A stretch of 64,000 bases of DNA from Oleiharenicola lentus. GTDB lineage: Bacteria > Verrucomicrobiota > Verrucomicrobiia > Opitutales > Opitutaceae. How positions within the stretch are numbered: position 1 is the first letter of the stretch; each line of letters begins with the position of its first letter. The notes beneath the pieces are model-generated. The model saw only the letters and a program-made list of their open reading frames with translations. It was not told where the DNA came from and did not search any database. Made by a program: the position numbers and the translations under genes. Of this stretch, positions 9,453-16,842 are shown in pieces. The stretch covers positions 1,031,693-1,095,692 of the forward strand of contig NZ_SDHX01000001.1 of NCBI RefSeq assembly GCF_004118375.1. Reading direction: 5' to 3'.

Positions 9453-9568
9453 CAATGGGAAAACCCGCGAGCAAAGGGCGCGCCGGGCCGGCGGCAAGCG
9501 CGCAGTCGGGTGGTTGGATTCTCTCTTCCGGTTTGTAAGCCGGCGGGCGCCTCCGTCAGGCTTTGCCC

Positions 9569-9805
9569 ATGAAGCCCTCGCCGCCCAAGCCCGCCGAACC
9601 CCGCCCGGGACTATACCGTCACTACAAGGACAACCCCTACCGCGTTCATCATCTGGCCCTGCACACGGAGACCAACGAATGGATGGTCGTCTACGAGGCG
9701 CTCTACGGCGCCGGCGGGATGTTCGTGCGCCCGGCGGCGATGTTCGTCGAGACGGTCGAAGTTGGCGGGAAACGCATTCCGCGTTTCGCGCGGGTGGGGG
9801 ATTAG
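9569..9805 (+). CDS. DUF1653 domain protein
   Basis: A 78-residue cytoplasmic protein built of one DUF1653 domain (GLYRHYKDNPYRVHHLALHTETNEWMVVYEALY... FVETV). The family is widespread and of unknown function; its fold is a small SH3-like barrel. The ATG at 9569 is preferred over a TTG six bases upstream. The 3' end overlaps the 3' end of the convergent methyltransferase gene by four bases, a compact arrangement that supports both stop codons. Confidence 0.88.
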   Translation: MKPSPPKPAEPRPGLYRHYKDNPYRVHHLALHTETNEWMVVYEALYGAGGMFVRPAAMFVETVEVGGKRIPRFARVGD

Positions 9806-10392
9806 CGCCGCCGCCAGACCTGCCAGCGCTCCTTGCCGGCGAAGAGCGGGAGCGAGTCAGCCACGGGCAGGTCTTCGCTGCAAATAAAGGACTCGCCGAG
9901 CAACGTATTGATTTGCTGCTGCGAGAGGGGATGCGGCGGAGGTTCTTCTTCCGGGCCGAGGAAGAAGAACCCGCAAAGCACGCCGCCGGGCCGGATGATC
10001 TCCGCCATGCGCCGGGCGTAAGAAACGTGGAGTTCCGGCGGCAGGGCGCAGAGAAAGGTGCGCTCATAGACCAAGCTGAAACCGGACATGTCGTCGGCCG
10101 GGGCAAAGAAGTCGCCGACCCGCACCAGTTGGGCCAGCGGGCCCATTTGGCGCTGTGCCTGGGCCACGGCCGCCGGACTGAAGTCGAGGCCGAGGACCGG
10201 CCACCCGCACTCGTGCAACGTGAGGATTTCGTAGCCGGAGCCGCAGCCCGGCACCAGGGCGCGGCCTGAGACCGGGGTGCGTTTCAAATAGTCGCGCAGG
10301 CACTCCGGCACGCCGTGCTGGTCCCACGGGGTCTTGCCGGAGGCGTAGCGTTGGTCCCAGAAGCCAGGGGTGATGCTTGGATCGGGGTTCAT
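9802..10392 (-). CDS. TPMT-family SAM-dependent methyltransferase
   Basis: A 196-residue class I methyltransferase of the thiopurine S-methyltransferase-like family. The N-terminus FWDQRYASGKTPWDQHGVP is the family's substrate-side motif (W at the entry and PWD). The SAM-binding motif I is ALVPGCGSGYEILTL, followed by VLGLDFSPAAV (motif II acidic residue) and YERTFLCALPP. The length is typical. Bacterial relatives methylate thiols, halides, tellurite or selenium compounds; the substrate here is not known. No membrane segment, so cytoplasmic. The next gene upstream is also a methyltransferase but from a different subfamily, so they are neighbours, not duplicates. Confidence 0.9.
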   Translation of the reverse strand: MNPDPSITPGFWDQRYASGKTPWDQHGVPECLRDYLKRTPVSGRALVPGCGSGYEILTLHECGWPVLGLDFSPAAVAQAQRQMGPLAQLVRVGDFFAPADDMSGFSLVYERTFLCALPPELHVSYARRMAEIIRPGGVLCGFFFLGPEEEPPPHPLSQQQINTLLGESFICSEDLPVADSLPLFAGKERWQVWRRR

Positions 10393-10399
10393 GCGCGGA

Positions 10400-10969
10400 T
10401 CAGGTGCGCAGCAGTTTCAATCCGAAATGCCAGGGCGGAAGCAGAAAAGCGCCGCTGTCGAGGACGAGGCCGGCTTCGCCGGCCCATGCGACAATCTGGT
10501 TTGGGCGTGGCCGAATCTCCAGAGCGGGACCGCGCGGCGTGGTTACGTCGCTGCGCCAATGGATGACGGCGACGAGACCGCCGGGGCGGACCACATCGCG
10601 GGCGGCCTGGAGAAAGGCCACGGGGTCTTCGGCGTGGAGGATGTTGAACAGCAGGGCGGCGTCACACGATCCGGGTGGCCGGCCGAAGCCGTTGGTCAAC
10701 ACGTCACGTTGGTCAGCCTTGAGGTTGGTCAGCTGGGCTTGAGCGGCACGTTGTCTAGTGAGGGTGACCATGTCAGACTCAATGTCCACGGTGTGGACGG
10801 TGCCTCTGATCCGCCGGGCCAGCGGCAGGGTGAAGGTGCCATAGCCGCAGCCCAACTCGACCACGTCGCCCGTCGCCGGGCCGAAGCCGAAGGCATCGAG
10901 GATGCCCGGCACGTTGAACAGGGTTTCCCAATAGTCCTGCGGCGGCATGCCGCTGTCGCGCACTTTCAT
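10400..10969 (-). CDS. Class I SAM-dependent methyltransferase
   Basis: A 189-residue methyltransferase with a clear SAM fold: motif I VVELGCGYGTFTLPLA, post-I acidic residue in VHTVDIE, motif II AALLFNILHAEDP, and the DVVRPGGLVAVIHWRSD strand. It resembles the Methyltransf_25/UbiE-like small proteins with unknown substrate. I chose the ATG at 10969 (MKVRDSGMPPQDYWE), where the conserved region begins; a TTG at 11008 would add 13 residues. It starts 8 bp beyond the start of the TPMT-like gene and reads in the same direction, so the two are probably co-transcribed. Confidence 0.88.
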   Translation of the reverse strand: MKVRDSGMPPQDYWETLFNVPGILDAFGFGPATGDVVELGCGYGTFTLPLARRIRGTVHTVDIESDMVTLTRQRAAQAQLTNLKADQRDVLTNGFGRPPGSCDAALLFNILHAEDPVAFLQAARDVVRPGGLVAVIHWRSDVTTPRGPALEIRPRPNQIVAWAGEAGLVLDSGAFLLPPWHFGLKLLRT

Positions 10970-11043
10970 GGATAAACGAAAAGCTGCGTCATCGTGCCAG
11001 CGGATCAAGCGGGTGCCGTGTCATGGGTTCTGCCCCGGTGCGC

Positions 11044-11478
11044 TCAGTGTCCTTCGCAGGTGCAGGCGTATTCCTTGCGCTGACACTCGCCGCAGGTGGC
11101 GAGGTTCAGGTCGAGGCGGAAGTTCTGCGGCTTGGCGTCGGGCGTGGCGCGGATCTGGACGACGACGCGGTAGGGTTCGCCGGCCGGCAGGGCGGTCTTG
11201 GACGCGAAGTGCGTGGCGGTCTTTTCCATCTCCAGCGCAACCCGGCCGCTGGCGGGCTCGGCCGTCACCGCAACGAGCTGCGCACCGGGGAGGATCGGGT
11301 TGCTGTGGTCGTCGTAGAAGGTGACCTCGACGCGGCGCTCGGTCGTGACAAGGAACTCGGCCTTGAGGGGTGTCGAGTCGAGCAGACGCCCGCCCTTGGG
11401 GCCGGCCGCGATCTTTTCGGCGTGCAGCAGCGAGCCGCAGGCGAGGGTGAACAGGGTGAGGAGGAGTTTGGTTTTCAT
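11044..11478 (-). CDS. Small periplasmic protein of the metal-efflux operon
   Basis: A 144-residue protein with a cleavable signal peptide (MKTKLLLTLFTLACGSLLHA). The mature part is a beta-rich domain (FLVTTERRVEVTFYDDHSNPI) and ends with a striking cysteine-rich tail, ATCGECQRKEYACTCEGH, offering four cysteines and a histidine for metal. It lies directly downstream of the CzcA-type pump, five bases after its stop, so it is the last gene of the operon. Related short proteins occur beside heavy-metal RND pumps in this phylum; a role as metal sponge or pump accessory is inference. I do not recognise a named family. Confidence 0.82.
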   Translation of the reverse strand: MKTKLLLTLFTLACGSLLHAEKIAAGPKGGRLLDSTPLKAEFLVTTERRVEVTFYDDHSNPILPGAQLVAVTAEPASGRVALEMEKTATHFASKTALPAGEPYRVVVQIRATPDAKPQNFRLDLNLATCGECQRKEYACTCEGH

Positions 11479-11483
11479 GGGAG

Positions 11484-14400
11484 TCAGCAGTTAGAGGGTT
11501 TCACGCGCGTTTCCAGCCAGTCGTAGAGGACAGGCAGGACGACGAGCGTGAGGAAGGTGGAGGTGATCACGCCGCCGATGACGACCGTGGCCAGCGGACG
11601 CTGGACCTCGGCACCCGGGCCAGTGGAGAGGGCCATGGGCACAAAGCCGAGGGAGGCGACGAGGGCGGTCATGAGCTTCGGGCGCAGACGCGTGAGCGTG
11701 CCCTCGGTGACGGCGGCGCGCACCGTGTGCCCCTGCGTCCGGAGCTGGTTGATGAAGCTGACCAGCATGATGCCGTTGAGCACGGCGATGCCGGAAAGGG
11801 CGATGAAGCCGACGCCGGCCGAGATGGTGAAGGGCAACCCGCGCAGCGCGAGCGCGGCCACTCCACCCGTGGCGGCCAGCGGCACGCACACGAAGACCAG
11901 CGCCGCCTGCCGGGCGTTGCCGAAGCTGGCGTAGATGAGCGCGTAGATCAGCGCGAGCGCCGCCGGCACGACGACCGCAAGCCGCGCGCGCGCGGCCTGC
12001 AGGTTCTCGAACTGGCCGCCAAACGCGAAGGCGTAGCCGTCGGGGAACGGCAGTTGCGCGCGCAGCTTGGCCTCCGCCTCGCGCACGAAGCCCTCGGTGT
12101 CGCGTCCGCGCACGTTGATGAGGATGGCCACGCGCCGCCGGGCGTCCTCGCGCGTGAGCGTGCCCACGCGGTCGGTGACGGTGATGTCGGCGACCTGCGA
12201 GAGAGGCACCTGCACGCCGCCGGCGCCGGTGACGGGCAGGTCGCGCAAGCCGGCCAGGTTCAGCCGGTGATGCTCGGGCAGGCGCACGACCACCTCGGTG
12301 CGGCGGTCGCCCGCGACGAGCGCGCCGGCCTCCTCGCCGCCGAGCGCGGTGGCGACGACGGCGTTGATCTCGTCGGCGTGCAGGCCGAGCCCGGCCAGCG
12401 CGGCGCGTTTGGGGGTGATTTCCAGCGTCGGCACCCGGCCCGGGGTTTCGAACTCCACATCGCCCCCGCCAGGGATGCCGCGCAGGATCTCCAGCGCGGC
12501 GGCGGCGAGTCGTTCGAGCACGGCGAAGTCGTCGCCCTGGATCTTCAGCGAGAGGTCGGCGCGGGCGCCGGCCATGATTTCGTTGAAGCGAAGCTGGATC
12601 GGCTGGGAGAACAGGTAGGTCTGGCCGGGGATGGTGGCGGTGAGCTCGCGGCGCATCAGCTCGACGAGCTCGGCCTTGGTCGCGGGCCGGCTGTCGAGGC
12701 GGCGCCACTGGTCGCGCGGTTTCAGGAAGACGTAGGTGTCGGCCACGTTGGGTCCCATGGGGTCGGTGGCGATTTCCGCCGTGCCGATGCGGGCGAAGAG
12801 GTGGCTGATCTCGGGGAAGCGCTCGCGCAGCAGGCGCTCCGAGCGCCGCTGCAGCTCGACGGAGTCGCCGAGGGCCACGCTGTTGCCGCGGATCATCTGG
12901 ATGGAGATGGCGCCCTCGTCGAGCTGCGGGATGAACTCCGCGCCGAGTCGGGTGAACAGCCAGGCCGAGCCGGCGAAGAGCAGGACCGCCGCGGCAACCA
13001 CGAGCCACCGCAGGCGGAAGGCCGCGGCCAGCAGCGGCGTGTAAACCGCCTTGGCCGCGCGCACGAGGCGGCCGTCGCGCTCTTCCAGCCGCCCGCGCAG
13101 GAACCACGGGCAGAGCGCCGGCATGAGCGTGAGCGCCAGCGCCAGCGCGCCGCCCAGCGCCAGCATCACGGCCACGGCCATCGGCCGGAACATTTTTCCC
13201 TCGATGCCGGTGAGCGCGAGGATGGGGACATAGACGAGCGTGATGACCAGCACGCCGAAGAACATCGGGCGCGCCACCTCGCGGGCGGAGGTGTGCACCT
13301 CCGCGAGACGCTCACCGGCCGTCAGCTCGCGACCGAGAGCGCGCTGGCGCTCCGCGAGATGGCGGAGGACGTTTTCCACCATCACGATCGCCCCGTCCAC
13401 GATAAGGCCGAAATCGATCGCCCCGAGGCTCATCAGGTTGGCGCTGAGTTGAGCCTGGGCCATGCCCGTGAGCAGGAACAGGAACGACAGTGGGATTGCT
13501 AGGGTCACGAGCAGCGCCCCACGCCAATGGCCGAGCAGGGCAAACAGCACGGCGGCAACGAGGACGGCACCCTCGAACAGGTTGGTCGCCACCGTGCGGA
13601 TCGTGGCGTGCACGAGATCGGAGCGGTCATAGACGACGCGCAGCTGCACGCCGGCCGGCAGCCGGGTCCGGATGCCTTCCAGGCGCTCGACGGCCGCACG
13701 CGCGACGAGGCGGCTGTTTTCGCCCGCCAGCATGATGGCGGCGCCGGCCACCGTCTCCTCGCCGTCGGCGGTGGCGGCGCCCGTGCGGACGGCGGAACCG
13801 ATGGTCACCTCCGCGAGGTCCGCGACAGTGAGGGGGCGGGTGCCGCCGGCAAATTTCACCGGCAGGCCGGCAATGTCGGCGGCGGAACGCGCGCGGGTGT
13901 CGGCGCGTACGACCACGGCCTCGCCCCCAAGCTCGAGCACGCCGCCGCCGGCGTTGCTGGTGCTCGCGCGGATGACGCCGGCGAGCTGGTCGAAGCTCAC
14001 CCCCGCGGCCAGGAGCTTCTCGGGGTCGGGGGCGACCACGAGCTGCTTTTCGTAGCCGCCGATGGCGTTGACCTCGGCGAGGCCGGGCGTGGCGCGCAGG
14101 GCGGGACGCACCTGGAAATCGTGGATCAGGCGCAGTTCGCGCAACTGGTCGGCGCGGGTGGCGGGCTTGCCGGGGGCGTCGGCGCGGTAATCCAGCGTGT
14201 AATAGACAATCTCGCCCAGGCCCGTGCTGATCGGCGCGAGGGCGGGGGTGGCTCCCGCTGGCAGCTGTTCGCGGGCGGCGGCGAGCCGTTCGGTCGCGAG
14301 CTGGCGCGTGCGGTAGAGATCGGTGCCATCGGCGAAGGTCAGCGTGACCTGCGAGAGCCCGAACTTCGAGAGGGCGCGCAGCTCGACGAGACCGGGCAGA

Positions 14401-14624
14401 CCGGCGAGCTCGCGCTCGATGGGGACGGTGACGAGCGTCTCGATCTCGTCGGGCGCAAGCGCGGCGACGGGTGTGTTGATCTGCACCTGCGGGCTCGTGA
14501 TGTCGGGCACGGCGTCGATGGCGACGTGGAAGGCCGACCAGATGCCCGCGGCGGCGAGCAGCAGGGCGGCGAACACGACGAGGCCGCGCCGATGCAGCGA
14601 AAAATCGATGATGCGTTCCAGCAT
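11484..14624 (-). CDS. czcA: CzcA/CusA-type heavy-metal RND efflux pump
   Basis: A 1046-residue inner-membrane RND transporter of the heavy-metal (HME) type: N-terminal helix (LVVFAALLLAAAGIWSAF), periplasmic PDITSPQVQINT, and in TM4 the HME signature DFGLIVDGAIVMVEN near residue 403 that carries the proton-relay aspartates and glutamate. Two large periplasmic loops and about twelve membrane segments fit the family length. It would export Cu, Ag, Zn, Co or Cd; the methionine pair characteristic of CusA was not located, so the metal is open. Its ATG overlaps the upstream lipoprotein stop by one base (TGATG), showing translational coupling. Confidence 0.95.
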   Translation of the reverse strand: MLERIIDFSLHRRGLVVFAALLLAAAGIWSAFHVAIDAVPDITSPQVQINTPVAALAPDEIETLVTVPIERELAGLPGLVELRALSKFGLSQVTLTFADGTDLYRTRQLATERLAAAREQLPAGATPALAPISTGLGEIVYYTLDYRADAPGKPATRADQLRELRLIHDFQVRPALRATPGLAEVNAIGGYEKQLVVAPDPEKLLAAGVSFDQLAGVIRASTSNAGGGVLELGGEAVVVRADTRARSAADIAGLPVKFAGGTRPLTVADLAEVTIGSAVRTGAATADGEETVAGAAIMLAGENSRLVARAAVERLEGIRTRLPAGVQLRVVYDRSDLVHATIRTVATNLFEGAVLVAAVLFALLGHWRGALLVTLAIPLSFLFLLTGMAQAQLSANLMSLGAIDFGLIVDGAIVMVENVLRHLAERQRALGRELTAGERLAEVHTSAREVARPMFFGVLVITLVYVPILALTGIEGKMFRPMAVAVMLALGGALALALTLMPALCPWFLRGRLEERDGRLVRAAKAVYTPLLAAAFRLRWLVVAAAVLLFAGSAWLFTRLGAEFIPQLDEGAISIQMIRGNSVALGDSVELQRRSERLLRERFPEISHLFARIGTAEIATDPMGPNVADTYVFLKPRDQWRRLDSRPATKAELVELMRRELTATIPGQTYLFSQPIQLRFNEIMAGARADLSLKIQGDDFAVLERLAAAALEILRGIPGGGDVEFETPGRVPTLEITPKRAALAGLGLHADEINAVVATALGGEEAGALVAGDRRTEVVVRLPEHHRLNLAGLRDLPVTGAGGVQVPLSQVADITVTDRVGTLTREDARRRVAILINVRGRDTEGFVREAEAKLRAQLPFPDGYAFAFGGQFENLQAARARLAVVVPAALALIYALIYASFGNARQAALVFVCVPLAATGGVAALALRGLPFTISAGVGFIALSGIAVLNGIMLVSFINQLRTQGHTVRAAVTEGTLTRLRPKLMTALVASLGFVPMALSTGPGAEVQRPLATVVIGGVITSTFLTLVVLPVLYDWLETRVKPSNC

Positions 14625-15037
14625 CAGTGTCCGTCGGCGCAGCCGACGCCTCCGTTGATGGCCTGTAGTTCAGCGAGCCAGAGGGCGCGCACGCCCTGCA
14701 CGGCGATGACATCGCCCTCGTAGAGGCCCTCGCTGACGGTTAACCCGTCGGCGGCCAGCGTCACCGGCGTGCGCAGCAGCCACGGGCCGTTGGCCACATA
14801 GACGAAGTCGCCCTTCACCGTGCGCAGCAGCGCGCCGGCGGGCAGGCGGCCGGTGAATTCGCCGGTGGCCAGGCCGGCGAATTCTGCTGCCGCCGGCGAG
14901 AGCTGCACGCCGTGCCCGGCCTTGTAGGCCGAGGCGGGAGGCGGTTCGGCGGCATGGTCGTGGGCGTGCGACTCGGTGCAGCCGGTGGCGCCGAGGAGCA
15001 GGGTGGCGGCCAGGACCAGGATCGGGGCGGATTTCAT
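14624..15037 (-). CDS. Short lipoprotein resembling the end of an RND periplasmic adaptor
   Basis: A 137-residue lipoprotein (lipobox LLGATGC, then a His-rich ESHAHDHAAE stretch). The rest matches the C-terminal part of heavy-metal efflux adaptors (CzcB/CusB type): LLRTVKGDFVYVANGPWLLRTPVTL, GLYEGDVIAVQGVRALWLAELQ, ending in CADGH. The alpha-hairpin, lipoyl and most of the beta-barrel of a normal 350-450-residue adaptor are absent. The gene overlaps the TolC-like gene by four bases and the pump by one, so it is an intact member of the operon rather than debris. It may act as a reduced adaptor, or cooperate with an adaptor encoded elsewhere. Confidence 0.85.
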   Translation of the reverse strand: MKSAPILVLAATLLLGATGCTESHAHDHAAEPPPASAYKAGHGVQLSPAAAEFAGLATGEFTGRLPAGALLRTVKGDFVYVANGPWLLRTPVTLAADGLTVSEGLYEGDVIAVQGVRALWLAELQAINGGVGCADGH

Positions 15038-16281
15038 GGCGTGGCCTCCACGAGTTTGAGATTCAGTCCGGTGAGCTGTTCGAGCCGCAGGCCGGCATCC
15101 AGGGCTTCGCGCTCGGTATCGAGGAGGGCCTCGACGGCCTCGAGGTAGGCGTTCTGGAGTTCGACGTAGGTGGCGAGCGGCACGGCGCCGAGGCGGTAGT
15201 GCCGGTCGGCGAGTCCGGCCGCCTCGCGGAACTTGGCGGCGGAGTCCGGAGCCCAGCGGGCGATCTCACCCTGGCGGGCCGCGTAGGCGGCGAGTGCGGC
15301 GAGCAACTCGCGTTCGAGTTCCTGCTCGGCCACGCGCACGGCGGTCTCCGCCTGGCGCCGGCGGGCCTCGGCAACCTCGGTGTTGGCGCGCGGCCGGTCG
15401 CCCAGCGGCAACGGCAGGGAAAGCCCCACTCCGGCCACGGTCTCGCGTTCGCCGGCCTTTTCCTGCGAGAGGAACGGACTGACGGTGAAGGCCGGCCGGC
15501 CTTCGCTGCGGGCGAGTTGCACGGCGAATCCCTGCTGTTCCAGCTCCAGTTTCTTCGCGCGGAACTCGAAGTGATTTTCGCGGGCGGCGGCGAGCAGGGA
15601 TTCGGCGGAGGGGGCGCCGTTGAATTTCAGCGGGGCGGACGCGACTTTGAGCGGGGCGTCTGCCGGTGCGCCGCGCAGCTGGTTCAGTTCGGCCAGGTTG
15701 GTTTGCAGGGCCAGGGCTGCGTCGGTGGCGCGGCGCTGGAGGACGAGTTCCTGCGCCTCGATCACGCGGATTTCCAGCAGCGGCGTGAGGCCGGCAGGAT
15801 CGCGGGCGAGGAAGACTTCCTTGAGCGCGGCGTAGCGGTCGGCCACCTCGCGGGCGGCGGCGGCCCGGGTGGTCGCGGCCTGCAGTCCGAAGGCCAGGGT
15901 GCGGGCGCGGGCGGTCAGCGCGGCCTCGAAGCGAGCCAGCCCCAGTTCGGCGAGGGCGAGGTCGTGGTTGGCGATGCTCTTGCGCAGGGCCAGGCGACCC
16001 GGCCACTCGAAGGATTGCGAAACGGACACCGCCCAGGCCGTGCCCTCGGCGGCGAGACCGCCATCGCGCACGCGCTTGCGGCCGGCCTCGAGCGAGAATT
16101 CCGCGGGCGGCCGGGTGGCCGCCAGGCGCACACCCGCGCGCGCGGCAGCGATTTCGTCGCGGTAAAACTGAAGTTCGGGATTGGCGGCGACAATTCCGGC
16201 GACCAAGGCATCGGGGGCCAGCGAGGATGCGAGGGCGCTGGCAGTGAGGATAAGGGAGACGCAGAGCGTGGAAATTTTCAT
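15034..16281 (-). CDS. TolC-family outer membrane channel of the efflux operon
   Basis: A 415-residue outer-membrane efflux protein (OEP/TolC type). A signal peptide (CVSLILTASALASSLA) is followed by two repeats of long coiled-coil helices with the family turns, for example NPELQFYRDEIAAARAGVRLA, VSVSQSFEWPGRLALRK and VGLSLPLPLGDRPRAN. The length fits CzcC/CusC. It would form the outer-membrane duct of a CzcCBA-like complex. The ATG at 16281 begins the signal peptide; the longer frame upstream looks non-coding. It overlaps the next gene by four bases. No lipobox is visible, unlike CusC. Confidence 0.92.
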   Translation of the reverse strand: MKISTLCVSLILTASALASSLAPDALVAGIVAANPELQFYRDEIAAARAGVRLAATRPPAEFSLEAGRKRVRDGGLAAEGTAWAVSVSQSFEWPGRLALRKSIANHDLALAELGLARFEAALTARARTLAFGLQAATTRAAAAREVADRYAALKEVFLARDPAGLTPLLEIRVIEAQELVLQRRATDAALALQTNLAELNQLRGAPADAPLKVASAPLKFNGAPSAESLLAAARENHFEFRAKKLELEQQGFAVQLARSEGRPAFTVSPFLSQEKAGERETVAGVGLSLPLPLGDRPRANTEVAEARRRQAETAVRVAEQELERELLAALAAYAARQGEIARWAPDSAAKFREAAGLADRHYRLGAVPLATYVELQNAYLEAVEALLDTEREALDAGLRLEQLTGLNLKLVEATP

Positions 16282-16390
16282 GACTGAACACGGGTTAAAC
16301 GGACAAGCAGGCCCGGCCATAGGCCGGCGAAGGCACCGGTGGGTGCGCGTGGAAGAAGACTGTCCGCAGTCGGTGACCGCCGGAGCAGGC

Positions 16391-16759
16391 TTACGCGTTC
16401 AGTGAGGGCGCGCGCGCGGGCGGCGCGGCGCGGGAGAGGAATTGCCACGCGACCTCGATCTCGAGGGGCGGAGCGTGGCTGGCGGTGGCAAGTTCAGACT
16501 GGTTCGACGCAGGTTCAGGCACGAGCGCGAGGCAGGCGAGGCAGGACGCGACGGCGGGTGCGGCGATCTTGAGCGATTGGCCGGACTCTTTGTAGAGGGT
16601 GTCCTCGACGGTGGGGCAGGCGTCGTCCTTGCAGTCACCGGGCGTTTCGGCGGCCTGCTCGCTGGCGCAGCATTCATCCGCGCCGTGGAAGCCCGCGGCC
16701 TCGAGCCGGCAATGCAGCGTGACCGGCAGCCAGGCGGCGACCAGGAAAAGGATCAGCAT
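16391..16759 (-). CDS. Small secreted Cys-rich protein heading the efflux operon
   Basis: A 122-residue protein with a hydrophobic N-terminus (LILFLVAAWLPVTLHC) suggesting a signal peptide, then a cysteine-rich stretch (HGADECCASEQAAETPGDCKDDACPTVE) and later ASCLACLALVPE. The pattern suggests metal binding outside the cytoplasm. I chose the ATG at 16759; a GTG at 16777 adding VSRLAR is equally plausible and would give the signal a positive start. It is 109 bp upstream of the TolC-like gene, the first member of the efflux operon, so it may be the metal-responsive leader protein. No named family recognised. Confidence 0.72.
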   Translation of the reverse strand: MLILFLVAAWLPVTLHCRLEAAGFHGADECCASEQAAETPGDCKDDACPTVEDTLYKESGQSLKIAAPAVASCLACLALVPEPASNQSELATASHAPPLEIEVAWQFLSRAAPPARAPSLNA

Positions 16760-16842
16760 GCGGGCGAGGCGGGACACGGCCCAGAAAGATGAGTGGGAGC
16801 GGACTTTGGTCAAGTCTCGCCCTGAGCCACCCCGCGGTCCGC

